DNA of 64,000 nt from Alcaligenes faecalis (GCF_005311025.1 NZ_CP031747.1:1674001-1738000), one strand, 5' to 3'; positions 35,607 to 45,843 are shown, counted from the stretch's first letter. The notes: generated by a model from the letters alone, not told the origin. Numbers and translations: made by a program.

Positions 35607-36911
35607 ATGAGCTCTTTGAATTATCAGATTGGTTTTGGTAACGCTTTTGCCACCGAGGCTCTGCCCGGTGCGCTGCCACTGGGACGCAACTCGCCGCAGC
35701 GCTGCCCTTACGGGCTGTATGCCGAGCAGTTGTCCGGCACGGCCTTTACCGCGCCACGCGCCGATAACCGCCGCTCCTGGCTGTACCGCATTCGCCCCAG
35801 CGCCAAGCAAGGAGCATTTACGGCATTTGAAGGCGCTCCCCACTGGAACGAAGACTTTGGACAAGGCCCGGCCAACCCCAATCGCCTGCGCTGGAGCCCG
35901 CTGAATCTGCCCGGCAAGCCGACCGATTTTCTGGCTGGTGTCCATACCTGGGCAGGCAATGGCAGCAGCGATTCGCAAAGCGGCGTTGCCATCCATCTGT
36001 ACGCCATCAACCAGTCCATGGGTCGGCGCGTGTTCTACAACGCCGACGCCGAAATGATGTTCGTGCCTGAGCAGGGCCGCCTGCGTCTGGTCAGCGAATT
36101 GGGCATCATGGAAATCGAGCCTTGCGAGATTGCCGTCATGCCGCGTGGCGTCCGCTTCAAGGTAGAGTTGCTGGACGATGTGGCCCGTGGTTACTTGCTG
36201 GAAAACTTCGGCGCCCCTCTGCGTTTGCCCGAACTGGGTCCGATCGGCTCTAACGGCCTGGCCAATGCCCGTGACTTCAAAACTCCAGTCGCCTGGTACG
36301 AAGATGTCAGCGAGCCTCATGAGTTGGTCACCAAATTCACAGGCGGCTTCTGGGTTGCGCAACTGACGCACTCGCCGCTGGACGTCGTAGCCTGGCATGG
36401 CACGCACGCCCCCTACAAATACGATTTACGCGACTTCAATGTGATCGGCTCGATCAGCTACGATCACCCCGATCCCTGCATTTTCAGTGTATTGACCTCG
36501 CCCTCCGACACCCCCGGCACGGCCAACCTGGACTTTGCGATTTTCCCGCCACGCATTCTGGCCATGGAAAACACCTTCCGCCCACCGTGGTTCCACCGTA
36601 ACTTCGCCAGCGAATTCATGGGCCTGATCCAGGGTGTGTACGATGCCAAGGCCGATGGCTTTGCCCCCGGCGGCTCCAGCCTGCACAATTGCATGAGCCC
36701 GCATGGCCCCGATGCCAACACCTTTGACAAGGCCAGCAGTGCGGACTTGAGCAAGGCAGACTATCTGCGCGGTACCATGGCCTTTATGTTCGAGACCCGC
36801 AAAGTCATCCGCCCCTCGCCACAGGCCTTGCAAAGCGGCAGCCTGCAAGCCAATTACGATGCCGTCTGGGACGGACTGGAAAAACACTTCTCTACGGAAC
36901 AAAAGGCATGA
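35607..36911 (+). CDS. hmgA: Homogentisate 1,2-dioxygenase
   Basis: A 434-residue Fe(II) dioxygenase that opens homogentisate to maleylacetoacetate. The N-terminus [19 protein letters not shown] and the iron-site segments [12 protein letters not shown] (His and Glu ligands) and [11 protein letters not shown] (His ligand) are characteristic. Length is standard. It overlaps fahA by four bases (ATGA), a sign of coupled translation. Confidence 0.96.
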   Translation: MSSLNYQIGFGNAFATEALPGALPLGRNSPQRCPYGLYAEQLSGTAFTAPRADNRRSWLYRIRPSAKQGAFTAFEGAPHWNEDFGQGPANPNRLRWSPLNLPGKPTDFLAGVHTWAGNGSSDSQSGVAIHLYAINQSMGRRVFYNADAEMMFVPEQGRLRLVSELGIMEIEPCEIAVMPRGVRFKVELLDDVARGYLLENFGAPLRLPELGPIGSNGLANARDFKTPVAWYEDVSEPHELVTKFTGGFWVAQLTHSPLDVVAWHGTHAPYKYDLRDFNVIGSISYDHPDPCIFSVLTSPSDTPGTANLDFAIFPPRILAMENTFRPPWFHRNFASEFMGLIQGVYDAKADGFAPGGSSLHNCMSPHGPDANTFDKASSADLSKADYLRGTMAFMFETRKVIRPSPQALQSGSLQANYDAVWDGLEKHFSTEQKA

Positions 36912-38233
36912 CCCGACCTTATCTGAATGACACTCACGACCCCAAGCTGCAAAGCTGGGTGCCCGGCGCCAACGAGGCCGATAACGGTTTCCCCATCCAG
37001 AACCTGCCCTTTGCCGTGGCCCGTCGCCGTGACAGTCAGGAAGACTTCCGCGTCATGGTGGCTATCGGCCCTTACGCGCTGGACCTGGGCCTGCTGGCCT
37101 GCGATACCCCCTGGCACGGCAAAGCCGCCGACGCCCTGGCCGCTTGCGTCAAACCTGCACTGAACGGCCTGATGGCCTTGGGCCAGGAATACTGGAGCGC
37201 GCTGCGTGCCGCCTTGTCACATGACTTGCGCCAAGGCTCCTCAGCCGAGTCGCGCCTGCGCCCCATGCTGATCGAGCGCAGCAAGCTGGAATACGCCCTG
37301 CCCGCCCAAATTGGGGACTACACCGATTTCTATATTTCCGTGCACCACGCAACGGCGGTGGGCAAACAGTTCCGCCCTGATGCGCCCTTGCTGCCCAACT
37401 ACAAGTGGGTACCCATTGGCTACCACGGCCGTGCCTCCAGCATCGGTGTGTCCGGCCAGCAATTCCCACGACCCGTCGGCCAGACCCGCCCACCCGAAGG
37501 GCAGGAGCAGCCCAATTTTGGTCCTTGCCAACGCCTGGACTTCGAACTGGAAATGGGCATTCTGATTGGCAAAGGCAACGAAGCCGGTCGCCGTATCCCT
37601 ATCGCTCAGGCAGACGAGCACGTTTTTGGCCTGTGCCTGTTCAATGACTGGTCGGCGCGCGATCTGCAAGCCTGGGAATACCAGCCTCTGGGCCCCTTCC
37701 TGGCCAAGAACTTTGCCTCGACGATCTCCCCCTGGGTAGTGACACTGGAAGCCCTGGCTCCCTTCCGTCGCCCCTTCAGCCGCCCCGAGTCTGATCCCCA
37801 GCCTCTGCCTTATTTGCAGGATCAGACCAACCAGGAAAGTGGCGTTCTGGACGTGGAACTGGAGGTGTACCTGAGCACCGAACAGTCTCGCCAGCAAAAG
37901 AAAGACCCCGCTTTGCTCTCGCGCAGCAACTTCAAGGAAGCGTATTGGACTGTGGCCCAATTGGTCGCCCATCACAGCGTCAACGGCTGCAATCTGCAAA
38001 CTGGAGACCTGCTGGGCACCGGCACCTTGTCCGGCCCGGCCAAGGGTCAGGAAGGCTCCTTGCTGGAAATGAACCAGGGCGGCAAAAACCCCATCGACCT
38101 GCCTTGGGGCGAACAGCGTAAATTCCTGGAAGATCAGGACGAGATCATTTTGAAAGGCCTGTGCCGTCAAGATGGCTACCCGACCCTGTCTTTTGGTGAA
38201 TGTGCCGGTCGAGTATTGCCTGCCGTGCCTTAA
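36908..38233 (+). CDS. fahA: Fumarylacetoacetase
   Basis: A 441-residue hydrolase that splits fumarylacetoacetate to fumarate and acetoacetate. Metal and active-site segments are present: [28 protein letters not shown] (two Glu ligands) and [19 protein letters not shown] (Asp ligand). It is the last gene of the operon, followed by a terminator. The isomerase step (maleylacetoacetate isomerase) is not encoded in the operon. Confidence 0.96.
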   Translation: MTRPYLNDTHDPKLQSWVPGANEADNGFPIQNLPFAVARRRDSQEDFRVMVAIGPYALDLGLLACDTPWHGKAADALAACVKPALNGLMALGQEYWSALRAALSHDLRQGSSAESRLRPMLIERSKLEYALPAQIGDYTDFYISVHHATAVGKQFRPDAPLLPNYKWVPIGYHGRASSIGVSGQQFPRPVGQTRPPEGQEQPNFGPCQRLDFELEMGILIGKGNEAGRRIPIAQADEHVFGLCLFNDWSARDLQAWEYQPLGPFLAKNFASTISPWVVTLEALAPFRRPFSRPESDPQPLPYLQDQTNQESGVLDVELEVYLSTEQSRQQKKDPALLSRSNFKEAYWTVAQLVAHHSVNGCNLQTGDLLGTGTLSGPAKGQEGSLLEMNQGGKNPIDLPWGEQRKFLEDQDEIILKGLCRQDGYPTLSFGECAGRVLPAVP

Positions 38234-38255
38234 ATTCAAGACACCTTTGTAAACG

Positions 38256-38293
38256 ACACCCCGCAGCCGGTATCTGGCTTCGGGGTGTTTTTA
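38256..38293 (+). terminator. Terminator of the homogentisate operon
   Basis: The stem ACACCCCG / CGGGGTGT, extended by an inner AGCC/GGCT pairing, is followed by five T residues. Confidence 0.85.
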
Positions 38294-38328
38294 CGTAAAG
38301 CTTTATCGAAACAGGCTCGCAAAAACAA

Positions 38329-38353
38329 AAAAGGGACTTGAAGTCCCTTTTTG
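38329..38353. terminator. Terminator of the PAP2 gene (minus strand), possibly bidirectional
   Basis: The perfect stem AAAAGGGACTT / AAGTCCCTTTT has A runs before and T runs after on both strands. Confidence 0.88.
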
Positions 38354-38368
38354 CAAACTCAGAGAGCC

Positions 38369-39055
38369 CTAGGCAGGCAATTGCTTATGTCTGGCCCAAG
38401 ACCAGAGGATATAAAACAGAACGCAGCCATACAGCCCCAGCACAGCGCCTGAAGCCAGCACCTGGCTAAGAAAATGGTAGCCCTGCATGATGCGTAGAAA
38501 GCCGAACAGCAAACCGGCGCTGATGCCCAGCACAAAGCCCCCGGCGGCCAGTTTGCGGCAGCCTGTCATGACGCCCACAAAGAACAGGGACAGGAGCACA
38601 AAGCCGGATGCGGCATGAGCACTGGGCAAGGCATTGCCTGCCTCAGCCCAGGAATGCGCCCAGAAGTAGGTGGGCATGGATTCTATACCGCCAAACATGG
38701 CCAGATTAAAGGGTCTTGGCATGGCGGTCAGATGTTTCAGGACGCCTACCATTAACGGGCCACTACCCATGAAGAAAGCCGCCCCCGCCCAAGCCAGTTG
38801 GCGGCGGGAACCCTTGGGCTGCCGCCAGGCCACGATCGTCCATACCACTGCGCCGCCAAAGGGAACGAACCACACCAGCCTGCGCCCGAATAAATCGACA
38901 AAAGGCTGCAATCGCCAGGAAAAATCCTGGACTTGTGGGTCATAGAAATAGGCACTGAGTGACAGGTCCGTTGCTGAACCCATCGTCACTGCCGCAACGA
39001 TTCCCAAAACAGTAAAAAAAACGGCACTGGCAACGATATAAGGACGAAAAAACAT
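38369..39055 (-). CDS. PAP2 family phosphatase
   Basis: A 228-residue membrane protein with six predicted transmembrane helices and the three PAP2 motifs: KHLTAMPRP (KX6RP), PSAH (PSGH type) and LRIMQGYHFLSQ (RX5HX3D type). The last Asp is replaced by Gln, while the catalytic His and Arg remain. Relatives remove phosphate from lipids such as lipid A or undecaprenyl diphosphate. Its nearness to a glycan locus may be relevant but is not proof. Confidence 0.83.
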   Translation of the reverse strand: MFFRPYIVASAVFFTVLGIVAAVTMGSATDLSLSAYFYDPQVQDFSWRLQPFVDLFGRRLVWFVPFGGAVVWTIVAWRQPKGSRRQLAWAGAAFFMGSGPLMVGVLKHLTAMPRPFNLAMFGGIESMPTYFWAHSWAEAGNALPSAHAASGFVLLSLFFVGVMTGCRKLAAGGFVLGISAGLLFGFLRIMQGYHFLSQVLASGAVLGLYGCVLFYILWSWARHKQLPA

Positions 39056-39076
39056 CTACACACCAAGTAGCTTCAA

Positions 39077-40492
39077 TCAATCGGGCAATACTTTACCGGG
39101 GTTCATGATCCCCAAAGGATCCAGCGCCGTCTTGATCTGCTTCATCAAGGCCAGGGAAACCGGGTCTTTATAACGGGGCAGCAGTTGGCGCTTGAGCTGG
39201 CCTACGCCATGTTCGGCACTGATGGAGCCATGGAAACGGTGCACGCTGTCATGGACCAGCGCATAGATCTCATCCTGACGCTTCAGCAGCTCTTCCTCCG
39301 TGAAGGCCGTGCCGCGCGCGACGTTGTAGTGCAGGTTGCCATCACCCAAGTGCCCGAATGTCACGTTTTCCAGACCCGGGAAGGCTTCTTGCAAAGCCTT
39401 GTCCGTCTCGTGCACGAACTGGGACATCACGGACACAGGGATGGACACATCATGCTTGATGCTTTTCCCATAGGCTTTCTCTGCCAGTGGAATGCTTTCA
39501 CGCAAATGCCAGAGCGCCTTGCTTTGTGCGATGGTCTCGGCGATAACGGCGTCTTGCACCAGATCTTGTTCCAGAGCCTGACCGATCACGCTTTCAAAAC
39601 GCTCGCGGGCATGCTCCAGGCTTTCGCTATCAGACAGCTCCAGCAAGGCATACCAGGCTGCTTTTTCAGCTGGGCCCTGGAAAGGCATGCGTTGATCGGG
39701 GTAGCAGTGCAACACAGCTTGCAAGCAGTTGCCTGCAATCAACTCAAAGCCCGTCAAGGAAGCGGCCAGACCCTGACGGGCCAGAGCCAGCACTTGTACG
39801 GCATCTTCAATTGTGTTGAGCGCCAGCAAAGCGGTGCACGCTGCTACGGGCTGGGGATAGAGCTTGATGGTCGCGGCGGTGATGATACCCAGGGTGCCTT
39901 CGCTACCAATAAACAGGTTGCGCAGGTCGTAACCGGTATTGTCTTTGCGCAGCCCAAGCAGCCCATGCAGAATTTCACCTTGGGCAGTCACCACTTCCAG
40001 TCCCAGGGTCAGGTCGCGAGCATTGCCGTAACGCAAAACCTGCGTACCGCCTGCATTGGTGGCCAGATTGCCGCCAATCGTGCAGCTGCCTTCTGCGGCC
40101 AGACTCAAGGGGAACAGACGCTGATGATCGCGGGCGGCCTGCTGCACATTTTGCAAAATGCAGCCTGCTTCCACCACCATGGTGTCGTTGTCGGTATCCA
40201 CGCTGCGAATCTTGTTCAGGCGCTCCAAAGACAGCACCAGCGCAGTGGCGCTGTTGTCCGGCGTTGCGCCCCCGCACAAACCGGTATTGCCGCCTTGAGG
40301 GACGATGGGCACGCGGTGCTGCGCGCATAGACGCACAACCTGGGCCACTTCTTCCGTCGTTGCAGGCCGGGCCACCGCCAAGGCAGTACCGGTATAGCGT
40401 CCACGCCAATCCTCCAGGTACTGCTGCATGGATTGTCCTGTCAGCACATGTTGCTGACCAATACGCTGTTCAAGTTCGTTCAGAAAAGTCAT
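39077..40492 (-). CDS. FAD-binding D-2-hydroxyacid dehydrogenase (GlcD/D2HGDH type)
   Basis: A 471-residue flavoprotein with an N-terminal FAD-binding PCMH/VAO domain (VPQGGNTGLCGGATP and the Gly-rich GGNLATNAGG) and a C-terminal FAD-oxidase domain ending DPLGIMNPGKVLPD. HGDGNLH-type metal motif appears as HLGDGNLHYN. Such enzymes oxidise D-2-hydroxyglutarate, D-lactate or glycolate. The start MTFLNELEQ at 40492 is preferred over a longer in-frame start. Divergent from algC. Confidence 0.88.
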   Translation of the reverse strand: MTFLNELEQRIGQQHVLTGQSMQQYLEDWRGRYTGTALAVARPATTEEVAQVVRLCAQHRVPIVPQGGNTGLCGGATPDNSATALVLSLERLNKIRSVDTDNDTMVVEAGCILQNVQQAARDHQRLFPLSLAAEGSCTIGGNLATNAGGTQVLRYGNARDLTLGLEVVTAQGEILHGLLGLRKDNTGYDLRNLFIGSEGTLGIITAATIKLYPQPVAACTALLALNTIEDAVQVLALARQGLAASLTGFELIAGNCLQAVLHCYPDQRMPFQGPAEKAAWYALLELSDSESLEHARERFESVIGQALEQDLVQDAVIAETIAQSKALWHLRESIPLAEKAYGKSIKHDVSIPVSVMSQFVHETDKALQEAFPGLENVTFGHLGDGNLHYNVARGTAFTEEELLKRQDEIYALVHDSVHRFHGSISAEHGVGQLKRQLLPRYKDPVSLALMKQIKTALDPLGIMNPGKVLPD

Positions 40493-40621
40493 GACCCAAG
40501 CCACTCAAGAAAAACAATCAGGCGCTCTTGCTGTCGCGCTACAGCTCTTAATGGTAACTCACGAAAGCCGGTGGCATTCGCGCTAAACTTCTTTCTTTGT
40601 GTATTCGTTCAGGACGCGACA

Positions 40622-42010
40622 GTGACCCACATTCCCGCTCTACCGACCGCTGTATTCAAAGCCTACGATATTCGGGGCACCGTTCCCGAGCAACTGAATC
40701 CCGACTTCGCCTACCAATTAGGTCTGGCCCTGGCGGCCTTGGCCCGTGAACAAAGCGTGCAAACCCTGGTAGTGGGTTACGACGGCCGCCACAGCAGCCC
40801 TGCTCTGTCTCGTGCCCTGCAACAAGGGATCCAGGCAGGCGGAATCGACACAGTCGATCTGGGTATGGTTCCTACTCCCGTCGTCTATTTTGCGGCCAAT
40901 GTACTGGAAACCGGCTCGGGCGTAGCCATCACAGGTAGCCATAATCCGTCCAACTACAACGGCTTCAAGATGATGATGGCCGGCAAGACCTTGCACGGCC
41001 AGGATATCCAGGGCCTGATGATACGCATGCAAGCCGGTATTGAGCCTGCGGCTCAAGCAGGCACCGGCGAGAAAAAGGACTTGCTGGACCAGTACGTCAG
41101 CACCATCGCCGAACGTGTCAAACTGGCCCGTCCCATGAAAATTGCCCTGGACTGCGGCAACGGCGTGGGTGGCGTCGTGGCTGCTCGCCTGTTCAAGGCC
41201 CTGGGTTGCGAAGTGGACATGCTGTTTGAGGATGTAGACGGCAGCTTCCCCAATCACCACCCGGACCCGGCCGAGCCGCACAACCTGCAAGACCTGATCT
41301 CCCATGTTCAAAACACGGACTGCGAAGTGGGTCTGGCCTTTGACGGCGATGCCGACCGCCTGGGTGTGGTGACTCGAACGGGTCAGATCATCTGGCCTGA
41401 TCGTCAGTTGATTCTGTACGCGCGCGATATTTTGCAGCGCGAACCTGGCTCCACGATTATTTTTGACGTGAAATGCAGCCGCCACGTCGCTCTGGAAATT
41501 GCCAAGGCCGGGGGTGAGCCCTTGATGTGGCAAACCGGCCATTCGCTGATCAAGGCCAAACTGGCCGAAACGGGTGCCCCTTTAGCGGGCGAAATGAGCG
41601 GCCACGTGTTCTTCAAGGAAGGCTGGTACGGCTTTGATGATGGCTTGTACACAGGCGCACGTCTGCTGGCGATTCTCTCGCGCGGTGACAACCCGACGGC
41701 AGAGTTGGAAGCCTTGCCGCAAGACCTGTCCACACCGGAACTGAAACTGCCGCTGGCCGAAGGCGAGCCTCATGCCTTGATTGCCCGCCTGCAAAAAGAA
41801 GGCCGTTTCCCCAGTTCCAATCAGCTCAACACGATTGATGGTGTACGTGCCGAGTACCCGGACGGCTTCGGTCTGGCTCGCGCCTCCAATACCACTCCAG
41901 TGATTGTGCTGCGTTTTGAGGCCCAGTCCCAAGAGGCGCTGGATCGGATCCAGGGAGAATTCCGGGCGGCACTGCTGGCTTTGAAGCCGGATGCAGCATT
42001 GCCTTTCTAA
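40622..42010 (+). CDS. algC: Phosphomannomutase/phosphoglucomutase
   Basis: A 462-residue alpha-D-phosphohexomutase. Motifs: AYDIRGTVPEQL, the phosphoserine loop TGSHNPSNYNGFK, metal loop DGDADRLG, sugar loop GEMSGHVFF. It interconverts hexose 1- and 6-phosphates for LPS and polysaccharide precursors. The start is GTG at 40622 (THIPALPTAVFKAYDIRG follows), giving the AlgC length; the in-frame upstream extension overlaps the divergent gene. It lies next to the surface-glycan operon. Confidence 0.93.
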   Translation: MTHIPALPTAVFKAYDIRGTVPEQLNPDFAYQLGLALAALAREQSVQTLVVGYDGRHSSPALSRALQQGIQAGGIDTVDLGMVPTPVVYFAANVLETGSGVAITGSHNPSNYNGFKMMMAGKTLHGQDIQGLMIRMQAGIEPAAQAGTGEKKDLLDQYVSTIAERVKLARPMKIALDCGNGVGGVVAARLFKALGCEVDMLFEDVDGSFPNHHPDPAEPHNLQDLISHVQNTDCEVGLAFDGDADRLGVVTRTGQIIWPDRQLILYARDILQREPGSTIIFDVKCSRHVALEIAKAGGEPLMWQTGHSLIKAKLAETGAPLAGEMSGHVFFKEGWYGFDDGLYTGARLLAILSRGDNPTAELEALPQDLSTPELKLPLAEGEPHALIARLQKEGRFPSSNQLNTIDGVRAEYPDGFGLARASNTTPVIVLRFEAQSQEALDRIQGEFRAALLALKPDAALPF

Positions 42011-42050
42011 GGCCGTGGAAGTTCACTCATACCCAGATCCCTGCTCGCTG

Positions 42051-42120
42051 GTCTCTAGTCTCTAGTCTCTAGTCTCTAGTCTCTAGTCTCTAGTCTCTAG
42101 TCTCTAGTCTCTAGTCTCCA
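42051..42120. repeat. Ten-copy heptanucleotide tandem repeat
   Basis: The unit GTCTCTA is repeated nine times exactly, and a tenth copy reads GTCTCCA, 70 bases in all. It lies between the convergent algC and glycosyltransferase genes and is not in a coding frame. Such a perfect array is a likely variable-number locus by slipped-strand mispairing. Confidence 0.97.
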
Positions 42121-42325
42121 GCGCAGTATAAAAATGCCTCCACGCGGCAACTTTGGCTTGCTGTCCCCAAAGGGGGCACTTTTTACCGGGACGACTAGCC
42201 CTGGGGCAGCACAGCGATAAAAAAAGAGCTGCACTGCCTCTGAAACCTTGGATTCAACCCCAAGTCACAGCAAGCAGTTCAGCCCGTTTTTTATGCCTTG
42301 GCCCAAGCCCCAGGCAGCCAAAGCC
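42121..42325. other. Convergent intergenic region after the tandem repeat
   Basis: Apart from a terminator at 42162-42184, no gene or clear RNA is seen. A run of seven A residues lies near 42218-42225. Confidence 0.5.
42162..42184 (+). terminator. Terminator between algC and the glycan operon
   Basis: A stem TGTCCCC / GGGGGCA with an AAA loop is followed by CTTTTT. It probably ends algC transcripts. Confidence 0.75.
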
Positions 42326-44719
42326 TTAACGGCTCAAATACTGATACAGATCCAGATGAGCCTCGCTGATACGGCCTATATCAAAAGCCTCTTCAGCCAG
42401 ACGGCGGCTTTCCGCCCCCATGGCTTGCCGCTTGGCCGTATCTTCACCCAAGTCCATCACAGCCGCCGCCAATGCCTGCGCATTACGCACTGGCACCAGT
42501 ACACCGGTCACGCCAGGTTCGATGGCATCACGGCAACCGGGTACATCCGTTGTAACCACCGCGCGCCCGCAGGCTGCGGCTTCTACCAAGGACTTAGGCA
42601 GGCCCTCACGGTAGGACGGCAGCACGGCAATGTGTGATTGAGCGTAAAGCTGCGCAATATCGCTACGTTCGCCCAGACACTCCACCACGCCCTGCTTTTG
42701 CCAGCTCTGCCACTCCTGATCGCTGATACTGGCCGGATTACCGGGGTCGGGACTGCCAGCCAGTACCCATTTAACCGGGCTACCTTGAGCAGCGCTGATG
42801 CGTGCAGCTTCAACAAACTCACGCACACCTTTATCTACCAGCAGGCGCGATACCATCAGGGCAACGGGCGGGCCTTCGGGCTCTGGCAAAGCCTGAAACT
42901 GATTCAAGTCCACGCCTGAGCCACGAATCAGGACGCACTGATCGCGTTTGACAACACGGTCTTCCAGCAAGACATCACGGTCATTGCTGTTCTGGAAAAT
43001 CACGCGGCTATTCGGATGTCCCAAGGCAATGCGGTAAAGCTGCAGGGCAATCCAGCGCACCGGATCAAAGGACTTGTCGCGCTTGGTAAATACATAGCCC
43101 AGCCCGGATACAGCGGCCAGAAAACCAGGCACGCCGGCCAGTCGCGCTGCAATCCCTCCATACAGAACCGGCTTGATGGTGACCGCATGCACCAGCTCCG
43201 GACGCTCACGGCGAAACAAACGCCACAGGGCCCAAATAGTTTGCAGCTCTTGCAAGGGGTTGGTCCCGCTGCGTGTCATGGGCAAAGCATGGTGATGCAG
43301 GCCGTGACGCTCGATCTCGGCAACCGCCGGGCCGTCCATGGTGGCGACATGCACGTCATAACCCTCACGTTGAGCGGCTTGCGCCAAAGGCAAACGATGC
43401 GACAGGAAAAAAGCGGGGTTATTGACCACGAACATCAGCATGCGCGTTTTCTTGCTGGTATCGTCCGTCAAGGCACTCAAGGCCTGACGGCTGCGCTTGC
43501 GCTTGGGGGGATACTGCGCCGTCAAGGTCTTCCAGGCCTGCGTGTAATTCTTGACCATGCCTTCCAGGGAGAACAGGCGGGCAACCCGTTCACGCGCATG
43601 CTCATGACGAGCCTGCCAGGAAGGCGCACCCAGTTCATCCACCGCGCTATTGATCGCGCCTGCCAAAGCTTCAGCATTGCTGGGGGGAACAATCCAGCCC
43701 TCATTACCAACGATCAAGGCAGCATCACCCACATCGGTGACCACATTGGACACCCCCGCAGCCATTGCTTCGCAGACCACGTTGGGAAAACCTTCTGCCG
43801 AGCTGGACAAGACATGCACGTCCAGCGCATTCATCAGGCGAGGGACATCGCTGCGTCGTCCCATCAGGATGACGCTCTCGCGCAACTGATGCTGATCCAG
43901 CAAGCGCATCAAGGTTTCGTTATTGCTGTCCATGCCATCGCCAATCAAAAGGCAACGCAAGCCCGGATGACGGTGCAGGCTGCGAGCTAAGGCGGCCAGC
44001 AGATTGGGATGATCTTTAAGCGGATTCCAGCGGGCCACACTGCCAATGACAGGCGTATCCAGTGACAGGCCCAATTCTTCGCGCACTTCTTCACGTGCCT
44101 GCGGGTCAGGATGCCAACGGCTTAGATCGTAGCCATTGGGAATCACTTTCATGATGTCGGCGCGATAGCCCCACTGCTTGTGACGTCGGGCGGCATTTTC
44201 TGCGCAGGACACAATCAAATTGGGAATAAAGCGTGACAGGCGGGCGCACAGCCAGGCCACCATACGAGCTTTCGGGCTGCCTTGATACAGATTCGCGCCG
44301 GAATTACGAATACCCCAGGACACAGCCGGAATGCCGACCAGTCGCGCTGCGGCACCACCGATCAGATCGGAGTGATACATCCAGGTCTGCACCACATCGG
44401 GCTGCAAATCGCGCAGCAAGCGCGTCAGCGATCGCAGACCTTTCAAAAAGCCCAGCGGCGAGTGCATGTGCAGGCAGTACAAAGGAATGTCTGCAGCCCG
44501 TAGTTGCGGCCCGAAAACATCTTCCTCGCCCAGAGAAATCACAATATGTTCGGTATCTTGACCGGGTGCTGTCACCAAGCGGAACAAGACGGTTTCTGCC
44601 CCACCCTGCCCCAGTCCCGCAATAATATGCACGACTCGCAAGGGCGGCGTTACTTTCTCCAGCTTGTCATCCACGGCGTCTGTGTCCTGATTGAACGACC
44701 TTGGCTGCATTGCACTCAT
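42326..44719 (-). CDS. Fused double GT4 glycosyltransferase
   Basis: A 797-residue protein made of two complete GT4 glycosyltransferases. The first (about 26-400) starts RVVHIIAGLGQGGAE and has the nucleotide-sugar motif SSSAEGFPNVVCEAMA. A short basic linker (about 400-430, KRKRSRQAL) leads to the second (about 430-797), starting MLMFVVNNPAFFLSHRLPL with the motif PSYREGLPKSLVEAAACG. Each should transfer one sugar from a nucleotide donor to a lipid-linked glycan on the inner membrane face. The usual family length is about 360-400 residues, so this is a real tandem fusion, with no internal stop. It is the last gene of the glycan operon and overlaps the previous gene by four bases. Confidence 0.88.
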   Translation of the reverse strand: MSAMQPRSFNQDTDAVDDKLEKVTPPLRVVHIIAGLGQGGAETVLFRLVTAPGQDTEHIVISLGEEDVFGPQLRAADIPLYCLHMHSPLGFLKGLRSLTRLLRDLQPDVVQTWMYHSDLIGGAAARLVGIPAVSWGIRNSGANLYQGSPKARMVAWLCARLSRFIPNLIVSCAENAARRHKQWGYRADIMKVIPNGYDLSRWHPDPQAREEVREELGLSLDTPVIGSVARWNPLKDHPNLLAALARSLHRHPGLRCLLIGDGMDSNNETLMRLLDQHQLRESVILMGRRSDVPRLMNALDVHVLSSSAEGFPNVVCEAMAAGVSNVVTDVGDAALIVGNEGWIVPPSNAEALAGAINSAVDELGAPSWQARHEHARERVARLFSLEGMVKNYTQAWKTLTAQYPPKRKRSRQALSALTDDTSKKTRMLMFVVNNPAFFLSHRLPLAQAAQREGYDVHVATMDGPAVAEIERHGLHHHALPMTRSGTNPLQELQTIWALWRLFRRERPELVHAVTIKPVLYGGIAARLAGVPGFLAAVSGLGYVFTKRDKSFDPVRWIALQLYRIALGHPNSRVIFQNSNDRDVLLEDRVVKRDQCVLIRGSGVDLNQFQALPEPEGPPVALMVSRLLVDKGVREFVEAARISAAQGSPVKWVLAGSPDPGNPASISDQEWQSWQKQGVVECLGERSDIAQLYAQSHIAVLPSYREGLPKSLVEAAACGRAVVTTDVPGCRDAIEPGVTGVLVPVRNAQALAAAVMDLGEDTAKRQAMGAESRRLAEEAFDIGRISEAHLDLYQYLSR

Positions 44720-45843
44720 GCTTTGGCTCCCTCTTCGATACCGCCACGGGCGGCCTGAAAGACCTGGTCCCAGTTAAGCAAAACCTGCTCTAGTTCATAA
44801 CGCTGACGCACCGCTGCAGCGGCACGACGGCCCAAGACGCCCCGAAAGACGCCATCCCCCATCAGCTCGGCCAGGGCGGCAGTCAGGGCACCTTCATCCC
44901 CTACCGGCACCAGCAGGGCATCCTTGCCATCGGAACTGATTTCGCGCGGGCCGCTGGGGCAATCAACCGTCACGGCGGGCAGGCCCATGGCCATGGCTTC
45001 CAGCAACACGTTCGGAAAACCCTCTACTTCCGAAGTCATGACAAAGGCATGGGAGCGCGCCATTTCCTGCCAGGGCTCAGCGGTCTTGCCGGCCAGTTCG
45101 ATACGATCGCCCGCGCCGGACATGGCAATCTGCTGCACCAATTGGGCTCGCTGCGGGCCATCGCCCCAGATTTTCAATTTCCATTCCGGATGCTCGGCGG
45201 CCAGGCCTGCAAATACGCGGATCAAGACATCAAAACGTTTGGAGGGCACCAGACGCCCCATGGCCATCAAGGTGCAGTGACGGTTCTCCTCCACCCGCAC
45301 CTCGCGCTGCACGGCATTCAAGGCCTGCGGCAAGGGGTTGGGAACCACCATGACCTGCTTCATGCCCGGCACCATGGCCTGGAACGCCGCCACACTGGCT
45401 CGGGTTTGCACAGTCACTACCTGCGCCTTGGGGTACAGACGGCGGCGCAGGCTTTGCAGCAGCTTGCCTGCGCTGCTGCTAAAGGCCGGGTTGGTGCGTT
45501 CACCCACCACAATAGGGACGCCCATGCCGCCCAGCCCCAGCAACACATTGATATTCACATTGGTCAGAAAAGACACGATGACATCAGGCTGTTTTTCATG
45601 CACCAGCTTGCGCATGGCGCGCAGCTTGGCCAAGGGTTTGGGCAACCAGCTACCGCGCATGCGATGGGCCAGCCACACCAGTTCCACCTTGGAGTCAATA
45701 GGGTAAAAGGCGCTGCCTCCTCCACTATAAGTAGGCACCAGGGTGACCTGATCGCCCCGCAAACCCCAGGCATTGGCCAGGGTGGAAGCGACGCGCTCGG
45801 CGCCGCCTGCGTTCAGGGAGCTGACGAAAAACAGAATATTCAC
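44716..45843 (-). CDS. GT4 glycosyltransferase
   Basis: A 375-residue GT-B fold glycosyltransferase with SSLNAGGAERVASTLANAW at the N-terminus and the GT4 motif TSEVEGFPNVLLEAMAMG near residue 280. It should add a sugar in glycan assembly; donor and acceptor cannot be told. It lies in the minus-strand glycan operon with the flippase and sugar-nucleotide genes. Confidence 0.88.
   Translation of the reverse strand: MNILFFVSSLNAGGAERVASTLANAWGLRGDQVTLVPTYSGGGSAFYPIDSKVELVWLAHRMRGSWLPKPLAKLRAMRKLVHEKQPDVIVSFLTNVNINVLLGLGGMGVPIVVGERTNPAFSSSAGKLLQSLRRRLYPKAQVVTVQTRASVAAFQAMVPGMKQVMVVPNPLPQALNAVQREVRVEENRHCTLMAMGRLVPSKRFDVLIRVFAGLAAEHPEWKLKIWGDGPQRAQLVQQIAMSGAGDRIELAGKTAEPWQEMARSHAFVMTSEVEGFPNVLLEAMAMGLPAVTVDCPSGPREISSDGKDALLVPVGDEGALTAALAELMGDGVFRGVLGRRAAAAVRQRYELEQVLLNWDQVFQAARGGIEEGAKA

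Noticed and set aside
42051-42120. CRISPR array
   Set aside because: Units are 7 bases without spacers; it is a simple tandem repeat and no cas genes are near.
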